From SAR324 cluster bacterium (GTDB taxonomy: Bacteria > SAR324 > XYD2-FULL-50-16), in NCBI GenBank assembly GCA_028282885.1, contig JANQGX010000007.1:62001-126000 (forward strand): 64,000 nt of DNA, read 5' to 3'. The notes below the pieces were generated by a model. It did not search any database. It saw nothing but the letters and a program-made list of their open reading frames with translations, and had not been told where the DNA came from. Positions 1-8,901 of the stretch are shown here, in pieces (the stretch's first letter is position 1; each line of letters opens with the position of its first letter). Made by a program: the position numbers and the translations under genes.

Positions 1-236
1 ATGAATTGATGGCAAGAAATGGCTCCATCTATGCTTTTGAAACCAGCGGGAAACCCAGTCTGGAGCGATTAAAATCCCTGACGGAGTTGTTTTCTCATAC
101 AGTCTGGCTGAATCCCGTTCCCGAACACGCTTGGGGTTACACACAAACTATTCAGGCAATCAGCGGAATAATCAATATGTTCCCCCTCACCCTGGACGGA
201 TTGGAGAAAGCTGTCGTGGATCTGATGAAGAAATAA
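1..236 (+). CDS. C-terminal end of a VWA-domain (CoxE-like) protein, cut by the window edge
   Basis: The frame is open from the left edge (first full codon at 3) to a TAA at 234-236, so this is the tail of a longer gene. The visible residues end in a pattern typical of CoxE/VWA proteins: a strand with TVWLNPVPEHAW, then a helix, then MFPLTLDGLEKAV and a basic end. In that family these residues close the von Willebrand A fold, which often works beside an MoxR-type AAA ATPase. Neither the metal-site residues nor the partner gene lies in the window, so the assignment rests on the tail alone. Confidence 0.5.
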   Translation, partial: ELMARNGSIYAFETSGKPSLERLKSLTELFSHTVWLNPVPEHAWGYTQTIQAISGIINMFPLTLDGLEKAVVDLMKK

Positions 237-256
237 ACCTCTTCTCAAATCTTCAG

Positions 257-284
257 GATAATCGGCTCTAAAAAGCCGATTATC
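257..284 (+). terminator. Perfect 11-bp hairpin after the VWA gene
   Basis: An 11-base arm (GATAATCGGCT) at 257-267 and its exact reverse complement at 274-284 enclose a 6-base loop, 20 bases after the stop codon. The following bases are pyrimidine-rich but not a clean T run. It is probably the transcription terminator of the upstream gene. Confidence 0.55.
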
Positions 285-343
285 TCCTTCCCATCCCCTT
301 CAAAATACCTTTATTCATAACACCTCTTCTCCTCGCTTTTTTA

Positions 344-372
344 TTGTCAGAGAAAAGTATATTGGATAAAAG
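344..372 (+). promoter_or_regulatory. Possible promoter of the helicase-exonuclease operon
   Basis: TTGTCA at 344-349 and TAAAAG at 367-372 are separated by 17 bases and lie 45 bases before the helicase start. The -35 is close to consensus and the -10 is only fair. Position between the terminator hairpin and the gene supports it. Confidence 0.3.
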
Positions 373-416
373 TAAACAAATGTACATCAAAACAGACTCA
401 AACCCACAAACCGGCA

Positions 417-2861
417 ATGGATTCCTTAAACCAGTTCATATTAGACCGTTTCGAAAATAACATTAAATCCAGACTGACCCTGGAGGCTTCCCCGGGAAGC
501 TTTGCCAAACTTCCATCCAAACTCAATGGGGAATTAGCCGATTCACTGGTAAATCAAGGGATAAAATCTCTTTATTCTCATCAGAAAGAGGCGTTTGGAA
601 ATATCAGTAACAATCGGGACACGCTGCTTGTATCCCACACCGCGAGCGGAAAAACCCTCTCGTTTTTCCTGCCTATTCTCAATGAATACATTCATGCAAA
701 ATATCCCTTTTCGGTTTTGCTGCTATACCCGACAAAGGCCTTGTCCCGTGATCAGGAAAGCACTTTTGGATCTTTAATGAGCGTTGTTAACAAAGGAAGT
801 GTTCTGGGGACTTTTGACGGTGATACCCCCCAGGATGAACGCACCCGCATCCAGAGATCCAGTGATTTTATCATCACCAATCCGGATATGCTGCACGGGG
901 GGATCCTGCCAAATCACAATCGCAGGTGGAAGGATTTTCTGTCACGATTACGATACATCGTGATTGATGAGGTTCATATCTATCGGGGCTCGTTTGGATC
1001 ACACGTGGCAAATGTATTCAGACGTCTTTTGCGGGTTTGCGAAATTCATGGCAGCCGCCCCTGCTTTGTCTGCTCGTCTGCAACAGTCGCCAACCCGGGA
1101 GATCATGTAAAAGCGCTTTTTGACAGGGAGTTTAAAGTCATCCAAAAGGATGGGGCACCAAGGCCCGAAAGAACCATCTATTTCGTTAACCCTTCTCTGG
1201 CCGAAAGCCAGGGCCATGCCCTTTACCGAAAAGGTCCTTCATCCATCTCAATTCCCCTGCTGAGACATGCGATAAAGAATAAAGTGCGCAGTATCTGTTT
1301 TTGTCGATCAAGGCAAGAAGTTGAACGGCTTTACAGGGCGGTGACTGATGGCTATTCCTCCATAAAGCCTTTTATCAAACCCTACAGAGGCGGCTTGTTG
1401 CCCAACGAAAGGAGAAAACTGGAAAAGGATCTTGCCACTGGCAAGATTGCAGGAATAATAACCACCAATGCCCTGGAATTGGGCATTGATATTGGTGACC
1501 TTGAGTTGTGTATTCTCTCGGGCCACCCCGGTACAATTGCCAGTTTCTGGCAGCAGTCCGGAAGAGTCGGTCGTAAAGACAAGTCATCAACCATTGTTTT
1601 TATCGGTAAGGATACCCCCATCGACCAGTTTCTGGTTCACCACTCCGATTTTATAACCAAAACCTCGGTGGAACAGGCACTTTTGAACGCGGATAATCCC
1701 TATATTCTGATGCAACATCTTCCCTGCATGGCACATGAGCACCCGCTGCGTAAATCTGAACAGGGGATAGATACGATGATTTTCGAAGAAGCTGTCGATA
1801 TCCTGAAGGAAAACAAAACCCTGCTTCCCTACCGAGATACCTTGCGCTACGCCTTGCAGGACTATCCTGCCAGAGGTGTTAATCTCAGGGGTATGACAGA
1901 TCACAATATCGAAATCTACTGCGGATCAGAGGTTATTGGCGAGATCGATCCGATTGGAGCCAGGGGAGAACTGTACAAAGACGCTATCTATCAGCATTTA
2001 GGTCGAAAATATATGTCATTGGATCTGGATCTGGATAAAAAACTCTGCAAGGTGGAGAAAGTTAACGTCGATTTCTATACCGAAGCACACTGGGAGGGGC
2101 GAATTGAACTCACCGAGTCGGAAGAGAAAAAAGAGGTGAATGGTTCCAAAATAGATTTCGGATACATTCACTACAATAAGCAACCCAAGCTGTATAAAAA
2201 AATAAGGGAACGAACATACGAGAATGTTGGTTATGGCCCCATAACCCTTCCCGCCTTTGAATATGATACAACAGGATTCTGCCTTTTGGTTCCCAGGGAT
2301 TGGGGTGAACAGATGGAATCTGTCGATAAACGTTACGTTGGCGCCGCACTTTACGGTTTGGGCTATCTGCTGCGACACACAGCCCCTTTGCTTTGCATGG
2401 CAGATGTGAAAGATGTGGATACGGATGTTTCCCTGGTAGATACCGATTCGCAGTTCTGGAAAAGTGCATTGTACATGTTTGATGCGATTGAAGGAGGCGT
2501 AGGATATGCGGAAAAGATATTTGAAAACCTGGAAAGCTGCTTGCTTCTCTGCCTGGACATTCTTAAAGATTGCGACTGTAATTCGGGTTGTCCGTCTTGT
2601 ATCCCACCTCTCCCACCAGGTGTAACAAATGAAGAACTGGAAAATCTTTTAATCGAATCCAATGCTTCAGTCGTCTGCACCGAATCTCTTTTAATGAGCC
2701 TGACTAATGGTAGCATTAACATTCCTGATGTACGGATCATAGAATCTCCCATCCGGGAATCTCTGCAGTTGACGAACGAAGAATCCGAACGCCTTCAGGC
2801 AAGACAGAAACTTTCAAGAGCAGCCAAGATTCTGCAGAAAAAACGGGAGCGCATCCATTGA
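417..2861 (+). CDS. mrfA: DEAD/DEAH-box helicase with C-terminal four-cysteine (DUF1998/MZB) domain, MrfA-like
   Basis: This superfamily 2 helicase of 814 residues has a Walker A motif at about 75-80 (TASGKT), DEVH at 184-187, and helicase C motifs including an ALELGIDIG segment and QQSGRVGRK. Near the end four cysteines (719, 721, 725, 728; CDCNSGCPSC) form the metal-binding site typical of the DUF1998 region in YprA/MrfA. In Bacillus subtilis MrfA works with the exonuclease MrfB in repair of mitomycin-type damage. Here the next gene overlaps by 4 bases and encodes an MrfB-like nuclease, so a shared DNA-repair role is likely. The family is clear; the exact lesion is inferred. Confidence 0.85.
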   Translation: MDSLNQFILDRFENNIKSRLTLEASPGSFAKLPSKLNGELADSLVNQGIKSLYSHQKEAFGNISNNRDTLLVSHTASGKTLSFFLPILNEYIHAKYPFSVLLLYPTKALSRDQESTFGSLMSVVNKGSVLGTFDGDTPQDERTRIQRSSDFIITNPDMLHGGILPNHNRRWKDFLSRLRYIVIDEVHIYRGSFGSHVANVFRRLLRVCEIHGSRPCFVCSSATVANPGDHVKALFDREFKVIQKDGAPRPERTIYFVNPSLAESQGHALYRKGPSSISIPLLRHAIKNKVRSICFCRSRQEVERLYRAVTDGYSSIKPFIKPYRGGLLPNERRKLEKDLATGKIAGIITTNALELGIDIGDLELCILSGHPGTIASFWQQSGRVGRKDKSSTIVFIGKDTPIDQFLVHHSDFITKTSVEQALLNADNPYILMQHLPCMAHEHPLRKSEQGIDTMIFEEAVDILKENKTLLPYRDTLRYALQDYPARGVNLRGMTDHNIEIYCGSEVIGEIDPIGARGELYKDAIYQHLGRKYMSLDLDLDKKLCKVEKVNVDFYTEAHWEGRIELTESEEKKEVNGSKIDFGYIHYNKQPKLYKKIRERTYENVGYGPITLPAFEYDTTGFCLLVPRDWGEQMESVDKRYVGAALYGLGYLLRHTAPLLCMADVKDVDTDVSLVDTDSQFWKSALYMFDAIEGGVGYAEKIFENLESCLLLCLDILKDCDCNSGCPSCIPPLPPGVTNEELENLLIESNASVVCTESLLMSLTNGSINIPDVRIIESPIRESLQLTNEESERLQARQKLSRAAKILQKKRERIH

Positions 2862-3634
2862 TCGACCAAACCTTTGTCCTCTGCCCGGGAATTGGGCCCA
2901 AGACTGAATATAAGCTGAAGTCTCTCGGATTGGCCTCCTGGAAGGACTGTCTTGATAACCCGGAGCTGTTACCGTTTTCCAAAGAAAAAAAAGCCCAATT
3001 TTTGGATCGATTGAATCGGAATCTTACAGCCCTGAAGAACGATGATATCGACCTTCTTGTCTCCTCGCTTCCGACAAGGGAGCACTGGCGGGTCCTGGGG
3101 ACCTATTTTGACCGGGCTACCTATTTTGATATCGAAACGACCGGCCTGTCATCCTATGACAGTTTAATAACTGTAATTGTTGCTTATTATAAAGGGGATC
3201 TTCATACTTTTCTGTTCGAGGAGAATCTGGATGAGTTCCTGGATCTTGTTGAAAACTCGGAACTTCTTGTTGCTTTCAATGGAAACAGCTTCGACATCCC
3301 CTTCGTTGAAAAAGCATTTAACATTCCTGATATCGGGTGCCCCTTCATTGACTTGCGCTGGATTTGTTATCACCAGGGATTTACTGGTGGATTGAAAACC
3401 ATTGAGCGGGAAATGAAGATCAAACGACCACAGGAGGTTGAATCAATTGACGGTATGGAGGCAGTCAGCCTGTTTATCGATTGGAAAAACGGGAATCTTC
3501 AGGCCAAAAATCAATTGATCCGCTATTGCAAGGCTGATGTGTTATCAACTTACATGGTCGCTGGCGAGATTGTGAAAAAAGCAGGTATTTCGATTGGCGA
3601 AATCAACCGCGTCGAATTGTTCAATTCCATTTAA
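2858..3634 (+). CDS. mrfB: YprB/MrfB-like DEDD 3'-5' exonuclease with N-terminal helix-hairpin-helix-like segment
   Basis: A 258-residue protein starting at a TTG that overlaps the helicase stop (TTGA), which implies translational coupling. Residues 8-30 (CPGIGPKTEYKLKSLG) look like a helix-hairpin-helix DNA-binding element. The RNase H-like fold carries the acidic set D91, E93 (YFDIETTGL), D146 (FNGNSFD) and D227 (YCKAD), with Tyr223 four residues before the last Asp, a DEDDy arrangement. It has no TPR tail and is shorter than the Bacillus protein. It probably degrades DNA at damage sites exposed by the helicase. Confidence 0.8.
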   Translation: MIDQTFVLCPGIGPKTEYKLKSLGLASWKDCLDNPELLPFSKEKKAQFLDRLNRNLTALKNDDIDLLVSSLPTREHWRVLGTYFDRATYFDIETTGLSSYDSLITVIVAYYKGDLHTFLFEENLDEFLDLVENSELLVAFNGNSFDIPFVEKAFNIPDIGCPFIDLRWICYHQGFTGGLKTIEREMKIKRPQEVESIDGMEAVSLFIDWKNGNLQAKNQLIRYCKADVLSTYMVAGEIVKKAGISIGEINRVELFNSI

Positions 3635-3667
3635 CATTCGGCAAATCTTAATTCCTGCTTCACAAAA

Positions 3668-5911
3668 TCAGTGAAGTGAAAACAGTGTTTTCAAAGTCCG
3701 TGACAAGGCTTCCGAGCTTCCTTTTCGATAAGGATCCTGGTAAATCACCTTGACCCTTTGTTGGGACAAATCCTTGATAATATCGTAGTTAAAAATCCCT
3801 GAAGCCAGCAGCACCACGGGTGTATTGGCATATTTTGATCCTGCTTGTCTCAGCAACTTAACCAGCACCGATTGAAGCATCAAATCTCCCTCCAGTACAA
3901 AAATATCGAAATCCTGCAATCCCAAATCCGCAGCAACAGACTTGAAATAGAGTGAAAGTTGCAGGGCCGAACCTGATACCTCTAAGTCGGCAGGAGTTCC
4001 CAAGTCCAATTCCGGGCAGACCATGTGGAACTCGACGCTGTCAAAGTTAGCAAAAGTGCTCAGGACCGCTTTTTTAATTCGATGACAGTGTTCGCTATCT
4101 TCGGCAATAATACAAATCCTCCCGTTCGAATTTACAGCATACCTCTTCTTCTCAATTTTCTTGAAATAGTTCTGTGCTGCCAGAAAAAGGTCTGGAGATG
4201 TATCGTCATAGTTTTTTTTCACCACAGCACATAACTCAAGAAAAACAAGTCTTTGCAAGCGTTTCCGGTTCCCCGAGATTTCCAGTTCAACCCTTTCCAT
4301 TGCTTCCCCAAGGGGTGCATATTTCTTTTCCGCAAGCTCCTGCTCGAACTGTCTGAATCGTCTCAACAGCAGCGCCTTTGTCGTCATACAGCAGATTACC
4401 ACCCCATCGTGAAGGAAAGGTTCAATATCATCCGTATTGAGTTTGACCAAAGCTTCCAGGCTGTCCATCTTATTGAATGCATTCAAGAACTGCTTTCTGT
4501 TGTTGTGTTCTAATTGTTTATCAATCAGTCCGGCCTGAGCTTCTTCGTCATAAAGAATCAGAACGTTTTCACGACTTCCAACCGCGACATCGCAATTTTG
4601 TTCATTCCAGATCTCGGATATCTCAAGCAGGTTTTTTAATAGTTCAAGCCTGGTTCTTGAGATCATGTCCATATATCGGTTTTTGTCAGCTTGTATTTTT
4701 GAGCTGGTGAGAACCTTATGCTGATCCGACAGCTTGGCAAGTTGTTTTTCTATTCGTGTCTTTTGCTTTTTGATCTTGATTGAATCCTTTAAATCCTCGT
4801 ATTCCAGCTCTGTCAGCGGGGCCTCCTCCCCAAGGGATTCGGTTCCTTCAAATTGTATGACCTCTTCACTTAGATTAATCGGATGCGAAAAGGGTTTTTG
4901 GGATTCATCCTTGCCAATTAAATTGATCAAAAATCTGTCGGCAGAGTCCACTGCAAGATCCGCCGTGACTGTTTTCTGATAACCTTCAAAAATGAGTATC
5001 TGTCCATAAATCGAACAGATCACCGGGCTGGTTGCCGCGACTGTAATCGGTATTATCGATTTGATGGTACCCTGCTCACCGTAATAACTCTCGTTAAAAT
5101 GTAGGCTTGATCGGAACTTGGCCAATTCGACCACTTTTTGAATCAGAACCTGGTAGTCCAACCCCATGATTCTGGCTTCTCTGTAACCTATTACATGATC
5201 GATAGGCATATAATCCGTCTCGATTCGCACAAGATCTCGCAGATAAAACCCGGGGGAAAGAAACGCCTTGTTGTTGTAAAACAGGACTCCCTTATATTTT
5301 TTTATATCGTTTTGGTCCTGGAGGTGTTGAGCAAGCTCACTGCAAAACTCCTTTGTCTTATAATTCCTGCTTTGCCAGGTAACAGATTTCATGTCGCTCA
5401 AAAGAACAAATCCCAATTGTCCGTCCCTGTCAGAAAAAAGTTCGTTGTTATCAACAGGTATTTCCGGAAGAGGTTTGATTTCCACCAGGGGAGTTGTCAA
5501 TCTCCCGTCACTGAACCAATCGGATTTTCCAACCCTGAATCCGGGGTATTGCCGGAATGTGAATTCAGAATACCCGTGCACATTCAGGTACTGCTTAAAA
5601 AACTGATGCGGTTTTCTCTCTATTAAAACAAGATTCGGATAATCTACCAATTCAGAAGGCTGATATGATTGAAAAAATGAATCAAAATCCTGTTGATTCT
5701 TAAACAAGCCCGATGAAGTAAAAATAAAATCGGGCTTAAATCGATTCATATAATCCAAACCGATTTCCTTAAACTTGGACCATTTAAACTTGACCAGGTC
5801 AAAACAAAACTCAATTTGATCCTCGGAGATAACTTCCTGTAACTGATCAGTGAACTTTTTCCAGAAAAACCGATCAACACCGAGGCCAAGAACATTCAGC
5901 TTCTGTTTCAC
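3668..5911 (-). CDS. 747-aa protein with several receiver-like domains, function unknown
   Basis: Starts at a GTG. I do not recognise a named family. At least the last domain (about 600-745) has the order of a response-regulator receiver: an acidic first strand end (ICIIAEDSEH), a strand DIFVLEGDL where the phospho-Asp would sit, TPVVLLASG, and a last strand followed by a lysine loop (VIYQDPYRKGS). A middle part (about 440-540) and the first 120 residues show similar strand-helix spacing without a clear acceptor Asp. A charged, probably coiled-coil stretch lies near 370-420. No signal peptide or membrane segment is seen, so it is probably a cytoplasmic signalling or scaffold protein. Confidence 0.6.
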   Translation of the reverse strand: MKQKLNVLGLGVDRFFWKKFTDQLQEVISEDQIEFCFDLVKFKWSKFKEIGLDYMNRFKPDFIFTSSGLFKNQQDFDSFFQSYQPSELVDYPNLVLIERKPHQFFKQYLNVHGYSEFTFRQYPGFRVGKSDWFSDGRLTTPLVEIKPLPEIPVDNNELFSDRDGQLGFVLLSDMKSVTWQSRNYKTKEFCSELAQHLQDQNDIKKYKGVLFYNNKAFLSPGFYLRDLVRIETDYMPIDHVIGYREARIMGLDYQVLIQKVVELAKFRSSLHFNESYYGEQGTIKSIIPITVAATSPVICSIYGQILIFEGYQKTVTADLAVDSADRFLINLIGKDESQKPFSHPINLSEEVIQFEGTESLGEEAPLTELEYEDLKDSIKIKKQKTRIEKQLAKLSDQHKVLTSSKIQADKNRYMDMISRTRLELLKNLLEISEIWNEQNCDVAVGSRENVLILYDEEAQAGLIDKQLEHNNRKQFLNAFNKMDSLEALVKLNTDDIEPFLHDGVVICCMTTKALLLRRFRQFEQELAEKKYAPLGEAMERVELEISGNRKRLQRLVFLELCAVVKKNYDDTSPDLFLAAQNYFKKIEKKRYAVNSNGRICIIAEDSEHCHRIKKAVLSTFANFDSVEFHMVCPELDLGTPADLEVSGSALQLSLYFKSVAADLGLQDFDIFVLEGDLMLQSVLVKLLRQAGSKYANTPVVLLASGIFNYDIIKDLSQQRVKVIYQDPYRKGSSEALSRTLKTLFSLH

Positions 5912-6367
5912 GTGCGTTTTATTTCTTGATAGTAATTATTTCAGATCTCTAGACTTCAAAGGTTGAACTTGTCGTTCGGCGATACACAAACCAGCCGTAC
6001 CACAGCCAACAGAGTAACTATCAGATCATCTCGGGCAGGTATAACACAATAGTTTAATAAGTGAAACAGTGATCACTTTCAACACCATATTCCCCCGGAT
6101 GTGATCCGATGATCGTTGAATCAATGATGATATTGATGAACTTGATCCAATACTATGTATGCCAAGTTAACATTAAGTCCTATACCTGATCCTTTCCCTG
6201 TCCGGCGCCTAATTATCGCGAGTTCTGATATGCATTGATGGTCTGCGGACACGACGGTGGATCTTTTTCTCTTAAAAAGGTATGAAAATAGGATTGACTC
6301 ATAATAAACCTGAACCCAAGTATCGCCTCACGGGTACCAAATCCGATAAATCAACCAAGGGCCCATC
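5912..6367. other. 456-base divergent intergenic region
   Basis: It separates the receiver-like gene (minus) from the TerB-like gene (plus). It holds a 10-base perfect palindrome AGTGATCACT at 6068-6077 and a short hairpin CGGAT-gtg-ATCCG at 6096-6108. I see no convincing small gene, tRNA or known RNA motif, and no clear plus-strand promoter. Confidence 0.5.
6054..6082 (-). promoter_or_regulatory. Possible promoter of the 747-aa gene with a palindrome in the spacer
   Basis: On the minus strand TTGAAA (6082-6077) and TATTAA (6059-6054) are 17 bases apart. The palindrome AGTGATCACT at 6068-6077 fills much of the spacer and could be a regulator site. The leader to the GTG start would be about 135 bases. 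The -10 match is only fair. Confidence 0.35.
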
Positions 6368-7237
6368 ATGTTCCTACCGACCGAAAATGAAAGGGTATTA
6401 AAGCAGAAATCAATTTATCAGTCCTGCATTCAGGAGATAACAAAGTTGCTAAGGTTCGGAGAAGAGCTTTTACTAACACTTTTTCCGGAGTCCACGGTTC
6501 GAGTCGAAAAGAACGGCAAAGTATCCAGGTGGCCAACCGATTCCGTTATCGACTTTAAATACGAAAAAATTATCAGTTGGACACACCGAATTCTGGATGA
6601 AGCTGTCAATATCAGCAAGGGCAAGGAATATGAACTGCCCTTTGATACGCCTGTACTGCCCCTCGCCATCGGCGAAATTCTCTTGGACAGTTGTTTGAAA
6701 TTGCAGACCAACGGACGTGATCTTACCGATTTGGACTACTATTTTATCGGAGAAATCGGCACGGCTGTCAGAATGGATAACAGGGAGGTTTACGCCCGAA
6801 TTGAACAGACTTTATACGAGGTTCGGAAAAGCATCTTCGGCCATTTGAAGCCGATCCTATCGGAAAGACAGAAATCGATCTGTGCGGCACTGCTTCTGAA
6901 AGCCATCAGGGCTGACAAAGTGGTCCATCCGGCTGAACTGAAGTATTTTGAAATTATCTCTGATCTACTCGAAAACAACCAGGCCGAAATCGAACAGATC
7001 GAAGCAAATACGGATAAAATCGAAGGAGATCTCAGCTCCGCATTTCCCGATGATATTGCAGAATTTCTGTTCAAATACATGGTGGAAATCGTTATGTGCG
7101 ATAAACACTTTGATCCGGATGAGTCCCAATTTATAAAAGACATGGGGCAGTCTTTTAATCTCGATCATCAACGCCAGGATGAGATTCTTCAGCCCATTGT
7201 CGCGGCCCTGATGGTTAAATCAGATCTTTTTGGTTGA
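6368..7237 (+). CDS. TerB-like helical domain protein, role unknown
   Basis: 289 residues, ATG start with AAGG about 6 bases upstream. The C-terminal half (about 170-285) has the TerB pattern: LLLKAIRADKVVHPAELKYFEII, then a second ADG-like site (VMCDKHFDPDESQFI). In TerB and DnaJ-associated relatives these acidic loops can bind metal. The N-terminal half is unclassified, with no signal peptide or membrane helix. The next gene starts at or just after its stop, so both are probably one transcript. A tellurite role should not be assumed. Confidence 0.6.
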   Translation: MFLPTENERVLKQKSIYQSCIQEITKLLRFGEELLLTLFPESTVRVEKNGKVSRWPTDSVIDFKYEKIISWTHRILDEAVNISKGKEYELPFDTPVLPLAIGEILLDSCLKLQTNGRDLTDLDYYFIGEIGTAVRMDNREVYARIEQTLYEVRKSIFGHLKPILSERQKSICAALLLKAIRADKVVHPAELKYFEIISDLLENNQAEIEQIEANTDKIEGDLSSAFPDDIAEFLFKYMVEIVMCDKHFDPDESQFIKDMGQSFNLDHQRQDEILQPIVAALMVKSDLFG

Positions 7238-7293
7238 CGTTCAACAGGATAATTTCATTTGTCTTTTTAATTTTTCAGTATTCGTTTTTAGCA

Positions 7294-8022
7294 ATGGAGA
7301 CTATATTCGACGATCCTTCAACCAAGGAGAGTCTGTTAAAAATAGAAGAAGCTTTTCTTAAGATTGTTTCAGACAAAACTGTCTTAAGAGAATTTCCGGA
7401 ACTGGAAGAACCTGCTGCAGATTACGAGAAACATCGACAATCAGGGTACAACGACGAAACCGAACTCTCTTTCCTGAACTTGTATTGTCAAATCCATAGA
7501 ACCGGTTCTGTCTACTCCGAATCAGAAAGAAGACAGCTCGACGGCAAACATGGATACTTTAATCATCCCGGTGGTATCTCCCCTCTTTTAAAGTCCAGAC
7601 CCTATATCACAAACACCTCCGTCGTTGCAGATCTTGGCGCAGGTAATGGGCTTCAGGGACTGCTGTTTCAGTATTTATATCCCCACAAGCAGACCGAGCT
7701 GATTGAACTTTCAGCGGAAATGATCCGTATTGGAAAGCTGTTTCAACAAGCGCTTCAGATTCCAGAACAGAGTATAAACTGGGTCAACGACAACATTCTT
7801 AATGTAAGTCTGGATCATATTGATTTTCTATATCTTTATCGACCTTCCAAACCCATCAAAAACGGTGTAAAACTATACCACAATCTGCAAAAAAAGCTGA
7901 ACAACCGAGAAAAATCCATAACCATCTTCAGTATTGCCGATTGCCTCAAGGACTATCTGGCCAACAGTTACAAAGAGTTTTATAACGACGGACATTTAAC
8001 TTGTTTTCGGTTGGAGAAGTAG
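7294..8022 (+). CDS. SAM-dependent methyltransferase-fold protein
   Basis: The region around VVADLGAGNGLQGLLFQYLY is motif I of class I methyltransferases, followed by an acidic strand end (TELIELSAEM) and a later ANDN-like segment (WVNDNILNV). The usual catalytic NPPY or DPPY motif is absent, so the substrate is unknown. I prefer the ATG at 7294. A TTG at 7234 overlapping the previous stop would add a hydrophobic 20-residue tail that looks like translated spacer, but neither start has a strong ribosome-binding site. It probably belongs to one unit with the TerB-like gene and lpxC (9-base gap). Confidence 0.6.
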   Translation: METIFDDPSTKESLLKIEEAFLKIVSDKTVLREFPELEEPAADYEKHRQSGYNDETELSFLNLYCQIHRTGSVYSESERRQLDGKHGYFNHPGGISPLLKSRPYITNTSVVADLGAGNGLQGLLFQYLYPHKQTELIELSAEMIRIGKLFQQALQIPEQSINWVNDNILNVSLDHIDFLYLYRPSKPIKNGVKLYHNLQKKLNNREKSITIFSIADCLKDYLANSYKEFYNDGHLTCFRLEK

Positions 8023-8031
8023 AGAGAAAAA

Positions 8032-8892
8032 ATGAATCAAACGACGATCAAGGATTCCTTTATTCTAAAAGGAGGACTGGGACTGCACTCCGGGCAAAAG
8101 ACAGATCTGTACTTCTTCCCCGCAGAGGAAGATCAGGGAATCGTCTTCTATCGAGGTGATAAAAAAGTCAAGGTCCCGGCCAGCTACCGTTATGCAGTCC
8201 CCTCTACATTATGTACCACCATTGAAAAGGATGGTGTCGAAGTGACTACCATCGAGCACCTGCTTTCCGTTTGCAACGGTATGGGAATTGACAACCTGCT
8301 CGTTGAACTTCACCGAGAAGAGGTTCCCATTCTTGATGGCAGCGGATATGAGTTTTATTGCGGTTTCAGGGATGCCGGGCTTAAATACCTGGGAAAGCCA
8401 AAGAAGAAAATCAAGATTCTGGAAACCGTCTCGTTCAAACAAGGAGAAATTGCCATTTTTGTTGCTCCTTCCGATCATTCGAATTTCACTTTCTCCATCG
8501 ATTTTGATCACAGGCAGATCGGTCAACAGGAGGTAAGCTTTCACCTGACCGAAAAAAACTACATTGAGAAAATAGTCAAAGCAAAAACCTTTGGTTTCAG
8601 AAAGGACTATCAAGCGCTTCTGGATAAAGGACTGGTGAAGGGAGGAAGCAACAAAAACGCTATTATTCTCGATGAAAATGGTGATATTGAGAATATCGAG
8701 GAGATGACCTGGCTAAACGAACCCAATCTGCATAAAATTCTCGATCAGATCGGGGATTTTTATCTCTTCGATAATCTCAGAATTGTCGGTGATCTGTTTT
8801 GCCACAAAAGCGGACATGCATCACATCTGGCATTCATCCACCATCTGGTTAATGAATGCCAAGATCACTTTGTCGTTTTGGAAGATGATTAA
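8032..8892 (+). CDS. lpxC: UDP-3-O-acyl-N-acetylglucosamine deacetylase
   Basis: LpxC catalyses the committed step of lipid A synthesis, removing the acetyl group from UDP-3-O-acyl-GlcNAc. The 286 residues contain all signature sites: Glu75-His76 in TTIEHLLS, the zinc ligands in HKILDQIGD (His and Asp four apart) and the HKSGH motif near the C-terminus. Length matches the family. A GAGAG ribosome-binding site precedes the ATG. It shows that the organism makes lipid A. Other lpx genes are not adjacent. Confidence 0.95.
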   Translation: MNQTTIKDSFILKGGLGLHSGQKTDLYFFPAEEDQGIVFYRGDKKVKVPASYRYAVPSTLCTTIEKDGVEVTTIEHLLSVCNGMGIDNLLVELHREEVPILDGSGYEFYCGFRDAGLKYLGKPKKKIKILETVSFKQGEIAIFVAPSDHSNFTFSIDFDHRQIGQQEVSFHLTEKNYIEKIVKAKTFGFRKDYQALLDKGLVKGGSNKNAIILDENGDIENIEEMTWLNEPNLHKILDQIGDFYLFDNLRIVGDLFCHKSGHASHLAFIHHLVNECQDHFVVLEDD

Positions 8893-8901
8893 AATACTCT
8901 C

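Noticed and set aside
3658-3676. CTTCAC/GTGAAG hairpin between mrfB and the 747-aa gene
   Set aside because: The stem is only 6 bp, has no T run and overlaps the minus-strand stop codon, so it is too weak to call a terminator.
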